Assembly: GCF_022557175.1 (NCBI RefSeq)
Contig: NZ_CP092915.1
Location: 2,418,001-2,482,000 of the forward strand
DNA length: 64,000 nt
Source: Mycolicibacterium sp. YH-1
Lineage (GTDB): Bacteria; Actinomycetota; Actinomycetes; Mycobacteriales; Mycobacteriaceae
Direction: 5' to 3'
Under the pieces are notes generated by a model. The model ran no database searches. It was not told the DNA's origin and was given only the letters and a program-made list of their open reading frames with translations. This document shows positions 58,533 to 64,000 of this stretch, in pieces (the stretch's first letter is position 1; each line of letters begins with the position of its first letter). The translations under genes were made by a program, and so were the position numbers.

Positions 58533-59929
58533 CCGCGCCGACACCCGACGAGGTCGCATCGCTACTGCAGGTCGAGCACCTGCTCGATCAGCGGTGGCCG
58601 GAGACCAAGATCGAGCCCAGCACCGCACGGATCAGTGCGCTGATGGAGTTGCTCGGCTCACCGCAGCGCGCCTACCCGAGCATCCACGTCGCCGGCACCA
58701 ACGGGAAGACGTCGGTGGCCAGGCTCATCGACGCACTGCTGTCGGCGCTGCACCGACGCACCGGGCGGACCACCAGCCCACACCTGCAGTCCGCGGTGGA
58801 GCGCATCTCGATCGACGGGCATCCCATCAGCCCCGCGCAGTACGTCGAGACCTACCGCGAGATCGAACCGTTCGTCGAACTCGTCGACGCGCAGTCCGAG
58901 GCGGCCGGCGGTCCGAGGATGAGCAAGTTCGAGGTCGTGACCGCCATGGCGTTCGCCGCGTTCGCCGACGCACCCGTCGACGTGGCGGTTGTCGAGGTCG
59001 GGTTGGGCGGCCGCTGGGACGCCACGAACGTCATCGACGCGCCGGTGGTGGTCATCACCCCGATCGGCATCGACCACACCGACTACCTCGGTGACACCAT
59101 CGGGGAGATCGCCGGGGAGAAGGCGGGGGTGATCGTCAAGCAGCCCGACGCGCTGGTGCCCACCGACACCGTGGCGGTGATCGGGCAGCAGGCGCCCGAG
59201 GCGATGGAGGTGTTGCTGGCCCAGGCGGTGCGCAGCGAAGCTGCCGTGGCCCGCGAGGACTCGGAGTTCGCCGTGCTGCGGCGCGAGATCGCCATCGGCG
59301 GGCAACTTCTGGAGCTGCAGGGCCTGGGCGGCACCTACTCCGAGATCTTCCTGCCACTGCACGGCGAGCACCAGGCGCACAACGCGGTGCTTGCGCTGGC
59401 GGCGGTCGAGGCGTTCTTTGGGGCGGGAGCCCAAAGCCAACTCGACATTGACGCGGTTCGGGCCGGCTTCGCGTCGGTCCTCAGTCCGGGACGTATGGAG
59501 CGGATGCGCAGTGCCCCAACGGTGTTCATCGACGCCGCGCACAATCCGGCGGGCGCTGCGGCGCTTACCGCAACGCTCGACCAGGAGTTCGACTTCAGGT
59601 TCCTCGTCGGCGTGATCTCGGTGATGGCGGACAAGGACGTGGACGGAATCCTCGCCGCGCTGGAGCCCGCATTCGACGTCGTCGTCATCACCCACAATGG
59701 GTCCCCACGGGCCATGGACGTCGAGGCGCTTGCGGAGCGCGCCGAGGAACGCTTTGGGTCCGAACGCGTCGTGACCGCTGCGACACTCGCCGACGCGATC
59801 GAGACGGCGACGGCGATGGTCGAGGAGTCGGGCAATGATGACGGATACTCCGGCAGCGGCATGGTGATCACCGGATCCGTCGTGACCGCAGGCGCGGCAC
59901 GCACTCTGTTCGGACGGGACCCGCAGTGA
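58529..59929 (+). CDS. folC: folylpolyglutamate/dihydrofolate synthase
   Basis: 466 residues. ATP-binding loop [14 protein letters not shown], then [31 protein letters not shown] and the C-terminal ligase domain with [14 protein letters not shown]. It adds glutamates to folates and makes dihydrofolate. Coupled to valS; the next gene starts 13 nt after its stop. Confidence 0.96.
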   Translation: MTAPTPDEVASLLQVEHLLDQRWPETKIEPSTARISALMELLGSPQRAYPSIHVAGTNGKTSVARLIDALLSALHRRTGRTTSPHLQSAVERISIDGHPISPAQYVETYREIEPFVELVDAQSEAAGGPRMSKFEVVTAMAFAAFADAPVDVAVVEVGLGGRWDATNVIDAPVVVITPIGIDHTDYLGDTIGEIAGEKAGVIVKQPDALVPTDTVAVIGQQAPEAMEVLLAQAVRSEAAVAREDSEFAVLRREIAIGGQLLELQGLGGTYSEIFLPLHGEHQAHNAVLALAAVEAFFGAGAQSQLDIDAVRAGFASVLSPGRMERMRSAPTVFIDAAHNPAGAAALTATLDQEFDFRFLVGVISVMADKDVDGILAALEPAFDVVVITHNGSPRAMDVEALAERAEERFGSERVVTAATLADAIETATAMVEESGNDDGYSGSGMVITGSVVTAGAARTLFGRDPQ

Positions 59930-59942
59930 ACGAGCAACCACA

Positions 59943-60344
59943 GTGACCGAGCAACCGGTGGAATCGCCCACCCCACCCGACCCGTGGAAGAGCTTCCGCG
60001 GGGTCATGGCGGGCACCCTCATCCTCGAAGCGATCGTCGTGCTCCTCGCGCTGCCGGTCGTCTCCATGTCGCACGGCGGGCTCACCGTCTTCTCCGGTGG
60101 CTACGTGATCGGCATGGCCGTCCTGCTGATCCTGTTGGCGGGCATGCAGGGGCGGCCGTGGGCATTGAAGGCGAACATCGGATTCCAGGTGGTGGTGATC
60201 GCCGGGGCGTTCATCCACGGCGCCATCGGCTTCATCGGGGTGGTGTTCGGCGGGGTGTGGCTGTTGATCGCCTACCTGAAGGCCGAGGTCAAGCGCCGTC
60301 AGGAGCGGGGTCTCCTGCCTGGGCAACAGGGCGACGGAGCCTGA
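59943..60344 (+). CDS. DUF4233 membrane protein
   Basis: 133 residues from GTG. Four hydrophobic segments ([65 protein letters not shown]) and a basic C-terminus. A small conserved actinobacterial membrane protein always found between folC and ndk. Function unknown. It corresponds in position to Rv2446c. Confidence 0.88.
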   Translation: MTEQPVESPTPPDPWKSFRGVMAGTLILEAIVVLLALPVVSMSHGGLTVFSGGYVIGMAVLLILLAGMQGRPWALKANIGFQVVVIAGAFIHGAIGFIGVVFGGVWLLIAYLKAEVKRRQERGLLPGQQGDGA

Positions 60345-60360
60345 CCGGTACGCTATCGCG

Positions 60361-60771
60361 GTGACTGAGCGGACGCTGGTTTTGGTGAAGCCCGATGGTG
60401 TGAAGCGCAACCTCGTGGGCGAGATTCTCGGCAGGATCGAGCGGAAGGGCCTGAGCATCGCGGCCCTGGAACTCAAGACCGTCAGCGACGAGCTGGCGCG
60501 CGCCCACTACGCCGAGCACGCGGACAAGCCGTTCTTCGGTTCGCTGCTCGAGTTCATCACCTCGGGCCCGGTCGTGGCGGCCATTGTCGAGGGCCCGCGC
60601 GCCGTCGCGGCGTTCCGTCAGATCGCCGGCGGGACCGATCCCGTCGAGAAGGCCACCCCCGGCACCATCCGCGGTGACCTGGCACTCGTCACTCAGGACA
60701 ACCTGGTGCACGGGTCGGATTCGGCCGAGTCCTCGGCCCGCGAGATCGAACTCTGGTTCCCCGGACGCTAG
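60361..60771 (+). CDS. ndk: nucleoside diphosphate kinase
   Basis: 136 residues from GTG. The phosphorylated His is H117 in [20 protein letters not shown], and [18 protein letters not shown] is the N-terminal signature. It balances NTP and dNTP pools. The next 20 nt include a hairpin that probably ends the valS-ndk transcript. Confidence 0.97.
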   Translation: MTERTLVLVKPDGVKRNLVGEILGRIERKGLSIAALELKTVSDELARAHYAEHADKPFFGSLLEFITSGPVVAAIVEGPRAVAAFRQIAGGTDPVEKATPGTIRGDLALVTQDNLVHGSDSAESSAREIELWFPGR

Positions 60772-60785
60772 CCGTTCGGTAAGCC

Positions 60786-60805
60786 TCCGACGGCACCTCG
60801 TCGGA
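60786..60805 (+). terminator. hairpin after ndk
   Basis: Perfect 7-bp stem TCCGACG / CGTCGGA, loop GCACCT, 14 nt past the stop, no U tract. A weak terminator candidate. Confidence 0.5.
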
Positions 60806-61070
60806 ATCCACGCCGCGATGTGGGATACTGGGCTCGGGTGACCGGCTTCATACCAGAGGCCGACACCCGGATGAAGACTTAGACGAGCGCGACAACCTGT
60901 GATTTGCAGGTGCGGCGCCGGCCGTCCAGCCGTCATTCAGCCAGGCACCGAAGGCCCTGCGGGGTCACTAGGAGCGAGACCATACAAACTCGGGTCAATC
61001 TCGAGTCCATAGCGGGAGCCCTCGCGTGGCCGCGTCGATTAGGACGCGCCCGGGGGCTTGAGGAGAATAC
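60806..61070 (+). promoter_or_regulatory. rne promoter and long leader
   Basis: GATACT preceded by TGG (60821-60829) is a good extended -10, without a clear -35. It would leave a leader of about 235 nt before the GTG at 61071. No frame here looks coding. RNase E messages in other bacteria carry structured leaders through which the enzyme controls its own level; that function here is inference. Confidence 0.5.
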
Positions 61071-63941
61071 GTGGCCCAGGATGCGCATACCCAAGACCAG
61101 CCAGAAGACTTCCAGTTCGAGCAGGAGCCACCTGCTCAGCTGAGTGAGTCCAGCCCCGCCGAGGCGATCGCCGATGCCTTCGGCGACGTGACCGAGGCCA
61201 ACGAGGCCGACGTCATCGAGCAGGCGATCGTGGTTGAGGACGATTCCGTCGTTGCGGACGATCCTCTGGTTGATGAGACGGCACAGGGCGAGGAGCCCGA
61301 GTCTCGGCTGCTGCTGGAGCCGATGGATCCGTTCGCCTTTCCATTCCAGGTATCGGCCCCTCTCGCCCCACCGGCCCCATCGTCGGCGCCGGCCGTCGCG
61401 GCGGACTACCTGCCGCTCTTTGTCGCGCCGCAGCCCGTCTCATTCGAACCGCGTCGCCGCGATGACGAGGACAGCGACGACGCGGATGACGCCGACGAGG
61501 CCGATGACGCCGAGGACAGCGCCCTCGAGACCGACGATGACGACGACTCCTCGGACCGGCCCGCCAACCGGCGGCGCAGGCGTGGACGCCGCGGACGCGG
61601 ACGGGGGCGCGGCGAGCAGAACCCCGACGACCCCACCGACGGTGACTCCGACGACGAGTCCGGTGACAGCGACTCCGACGACGATGAGTCCGACGAGGAC
61701 GACGCCGACGATGACGACAACGCCGGTGGTGAGGGCGGCAACCGCCGTCGTCGCCGCCGCCGCAGGCGCAAGTCGGGTACGAGCGACGGTGACGAGTCGG
61801 CGTCGCCCGACGATCCGCCCAACACGGTCGTCCACGAACGCGCCCCTCGGGCCAAGGTCGACAAGAGCAACGAGATTCAAGGCATCAGCGGGTCCACCCG
61901 GCTGGAGGCCAAGCGGCAGCGGCGGCGCGACGGACGCGACGCGGGCCGGCGCCGGCCGCCGATCCTGAGCGAGGCCGAGTTCCTGGCCCGTCGCGAGGCC
62001 GTCGAGCGCGTCATGGTGGTGCGCGACAAGGTCCGCACCGAACCGCCCCACGAGGGTGCCCGCTACACCCAGATCGCCGTGCTCGAGGACGGCGTCGTCG
62101 TTGAGCACTTCGTCACGTCGGCCGCGTCGGCGTCCCTCGTCGGCAACGTCTACCTGGGCATCGTGCAGAACGTGCTGCCGTCGATGGAAGCCGCGTTCGT
62201 CGACATCGGCCGTGGCCGCAACGGTGTGCTCTACGCCGGCGAGGTGAACTGGGAGGCCGCAGGCCTCGGCGGTGCGCAGCGCAAGATCGAGCAGGCACTC
62301 AAGCCCGGTGACTACGTCGTCGTCCAGGTCAGCAAGGACCCGGTCGGGCACAAGGGTGCACGGCTGACCACGCAGGTGTCGCTCGCCGGGCGGTACCTGG
62401 TCTACGTTCCGGGAGCCTCGTCGACGGGCATCAGCCGCAAGCTTCCCGACACCGAACGTCAGCGACTCAAGGAGATTCTGCGCGAGGTGGTCCCGGCTGA
62501 CGCCGGCGTGATCATCCGCACCGCGTCCGAGGGTGTCAAGGAAGACGACATCCGCACCGACGTCAATCGTCTTCAGGAGCGCTGGACGCAGATCGAGGCC
62601 AAGGCCACCGAGATCACCGGGAAGGCCGCCGGTGCGGCGGTCGCGCTCTACGAGGAGCCCGATGTCCTGGTCAAGGTGATCCGAGACCTGTTCAACGAGG
62701 ACTTCTCCGGCCTCATCGTCTCCGGCGACGACGCCTGGAAGACGATCGACGATTACGTGACATCTGTTGCGCCGGAACTTCTTCCGCGGATGACGAAGTA
62801 CGAGCCCGCGGGTGGTGGCAACGGCCCGGACGTCTTCGCGGTGCACCGCATCGACGAGCAGCTCACCAAGGCGCTGGACCGCAAGGTGTACCTGCCATCG
62901 GGGGGCACCCTGGTGATCGACCGCACCGAGGCGATGACCGTGGTCGACGTCAACACCGGCAAGTTCACCGGCTCGGGTGGCAACCTCGAGCAGACGGTGA
63001 CGCGCAATAACCTCGAAGCCGCTGAGGAGGTCGTGCGCCAACTGCGGTTGCGTGACATCGGCGGCATCATCGTCGTCGACTTCATCGACATGGTGCTCGA
63101 GTCCAACCGCGATCTGGTGCTTCGCAGGCTGACCGAGGCGCTCGCCCGCGACAGGACACGGCATCAGGTCTCCGAGGTCACCTCGCTGGGGTTGGTGCAG
63201 CTGACCCGCAAGAAGCTCGGCACCGGCCTGATCGAGGCGTTCTCGACCAACTGCACGCACTGCAACGGGCGCGGCATCGTGATCCACGGTGACCCCGTCG
63301 ACTCGGGGTCGTCGAACTCCGGCCGCAAGGCCGAGCCGGGCACGGCCGGTGGCCGGCGTGGCAAGCGCGGGAAGAAGGGCACTCAGCCCGCCGAGGCCGA
63401 GGTCGCAGTCGCCAAGGTGCCCGTGCACGGCGCCAACGAACATCCGATGTTCAAGGCCATGGCCGCCGCAAACGGACGTCACGAGGACGATGACACCGAG
63501 GGTGAGGTCGGCGACGACGAGACCCTGGTGGTCCCAGACGGCGAGGTCGCAGAGTCGGTCGCCAGGCACCGGGCACCCGATGACGGTGACTTCGACGAGA
63601 TCGATGACGCCGAGAGCGACGACGAGTCTGATGACGACGAGGACGACACCGACGAGGAGAACCTCGACGTCGATGACGACGAGAACGACATCGACGACGA
63701 CGACATCGAGGTGATCGGCGCCGATGACGACGCCGATGATGACGACGCCGATGATGACGATGACGACGACGCGGATGATGAGGACGACGAGGACTCTGAC
63801 GACGACTCGGATGACGACTCTGACGACGATGAGGACGAGGACTCCGACGATGACGAGGATGACGATGAGGACCTCGTCGCCCCGTCCCGTCCCCGCCGTC
63901 GCCGCGCAGCCGCACGTCCGGCGGGTCCTCCGGCCTCATGA
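61071..63941 (+). CDS. rne: ribonuclease E/G
   Basis: 956 residues from GTG with TTGAGGAG upstream. Order: an acidic and then Arg-rich N-terminal extension of about 280 residues (RRRRRGRRGRGRGR and [10 protein letters not shown] tracts); the S1 domain (LVGNVYLGIVQNVLPSMEAAFVDIG); the catalytic DNase I-like domain with VDFIDM; the zinc link CTHCNG; and a long Asp/Glu-rich C-terminal tail. It makes the initiating cuts in mRNA decay and rRNA maturation. The extensions replace the E. coli C-terminal scaffold and probably bind RNA and partner proteins. Confidence 0.97.
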   Translation: MAQDAHTQDQPEDFQFEQEPPAQLSESSPAEAIADAFGDVTEANEADVIEQAIVVEDDSVVADDPLVDETAQGEEPESRLLLEPMDPFAFPFQVSAPLAPPAPSSAPAVAADYLPLFVAPQPVSFEPRRRDDEDSDDADDADEADDAEDSALETDDDDDSSDRPANRRRRRGRRGRGRGRGEQNPDDPTDGDSDDESGDSDSDDDESDEDDADDDDNAGGEGGNRRRRRRRRRKSGTSDGDESASPDDPPNTVVHERAPRAKVDKSNEIQGISGSTRLEAKRQRRRDGRDAGRRRPPILSEAEFLARREAVERVMVVRDKVRTEPPHEGARYTQIAVLEDGVVVEHFVTSAASASLVGNVYLGIVQNVLPSMEAAFVDIGRGRNGVLYAGEVNWEAAGLGGAQRKIEQALKPGDYVVVQVSKDPVGHKGARLTTQVSLAGRYLVYVPGASSTGISRKLPDTERQRLKEILREVVPADAGVIIRTASEGVKEDDIRTDVNRLQERWTQIEAKATEITGKAAGAAVALYEEPDVLVKVIRDLFNEDFSGLIVSGDDAWKTIDDYVTSVAPELLPRMTKYEPAGGGNGPDVFAVHRIDEQLTKALDRKVYLPSGGTLVIDRTEAMTVVDVNTGKFTGSGGNLEQTVTRNNLEAAEEVVRQLRLRDIGGIIVVDFIDMVLESNRDLVLRRLTEALARDRTRHQVSEVTSLGLVQLTRKKLGTGLIEAFSTNCTHCNGRGIVIHGDPVDSGSSNSGRKAEPGTAGGRRGKRGKKGTQPAEAEVAVAKVPVHGANEHPMFKAMAAANGRHEDDDTEGEVGDDETLVVPDGEVAESVARHRAPDDGDFDEIDDAESDDESDDDEDDTDEENLDVDDDENDIDDDDIEVIGADDDADDDDADDDDDDDADDEDDEDSDDDSDDDSDDDEDEDSDDDEDDDEDLVAPSRPRRRRAAARPAGPPAS

Positions 63942-63970
63942 CCTGTGCACCGACCTACGGGCGAGGCGGT

Positions 63971-64000
63971 TTGACCCCTTACCCGCTGGTCACGTAATCT
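63971..64000 (+). promoter_or_regulatory. strong promoter at window end
   Basis: TTGACC (63971-63976), 18-nt spacer, TAATCT (63995-64000). By synteny it probably drives rplU-rpmA, which lie outside the window. Confidence 0.7.

Noticed and set aside
61450..61760. Possible mobile or CRISPR-like repeats in rne
   Set aside because: Repetition comes from Asp/Glu and Arg codon runs in the protein; no regular spacer structure. No CRISPR array was seen anywhere in the window.
61440..63569. 709-codon open frame antisense to rne
   Set aside because: Shadow of the RNase E gene; no recognisable domain.

Overview
The window is chromosomal DNA of a GC-rich mycobacterium, most likely a fast-growing Mycolicibacterium. 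The evidence is the conserved order nei-like glycosylase, tig, clpP1, clpP2, clpX, korA, korB, mobA, rpfE, enoyl-reductase-like gene, valS, folC, DUF4233 gene, ndk, rne, which I recall as the M. tuberculosis Rv2464c to Rv2444c order. Many GTG/TTG starts, Shine-Dalgarno sites of the GGAG/AAGG type and FurA-KatG with a probable leaderless furA start agree with this. No sequence search was run.

Layout. 1-6.1 kb: DNA glycosylase (5' truncated), CPA1 antiporter, a Gly-rich membrane protein and furA-katG. 6.2-9.2 kb: a 3-kb integrated island bounded by a 45-bp direct repeat of the 3' part of tRNA-Gly(TCC). It carries a truncated tyrosine integrase, a beta-helix-like small protein, a divergent tRNA-like gene and a coupled two-gene module whose second protein has a HEPN-type R-x6-H motif (candidate defence or toxin system). 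9.3-13.9 kb: tRNA-Pro, trigger factor and the ClpP1P2/ClpX protease. 13.9-24.3 kb: a TetR-monooxygenase pair, ankyrin protein, formate dehydrogenase fdhF-fdhD, type III glutamine synthetase with an apparent C6 frameshift, and MarR and PadR-like regulators.

24.3-43.4 kb: an accessory carbohydrate region. A seven-gene inositol catabolic operon (iolC, aldolase, iolB, iolD, iolE, iolG, isomerase) faces a GntR-type regulator. A three-gene sugar ABC importer follows, and its promoter shares a 28-bp module (24/28 identical) with the iolC promoter, so import and catabolism are probably co-regulated. Next comes a second, four-gene operon (PhyH dioxygenase, two Gfo/Idh/MocA dehydrogenases, an isomerase) with a divergent LacI regulator and a PfkB kinase; its substrate is unknown. 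One gene here begins with three copies of a 36-bp tandem repeat.

43.5-64 kb: 2-oxoacid:ferredoxin oxidoreductase korAB, mobA, two tandem resuscitation-promoting factors behind a 1-kb leader, an FAD monooxygenase, a thioesterase-HxlR pair, an S9 peptidase, then the conserved valS-folC-ndk-rne block. It ends with a strong promoter for the next genes, by synteny probably rplU-rpmA.
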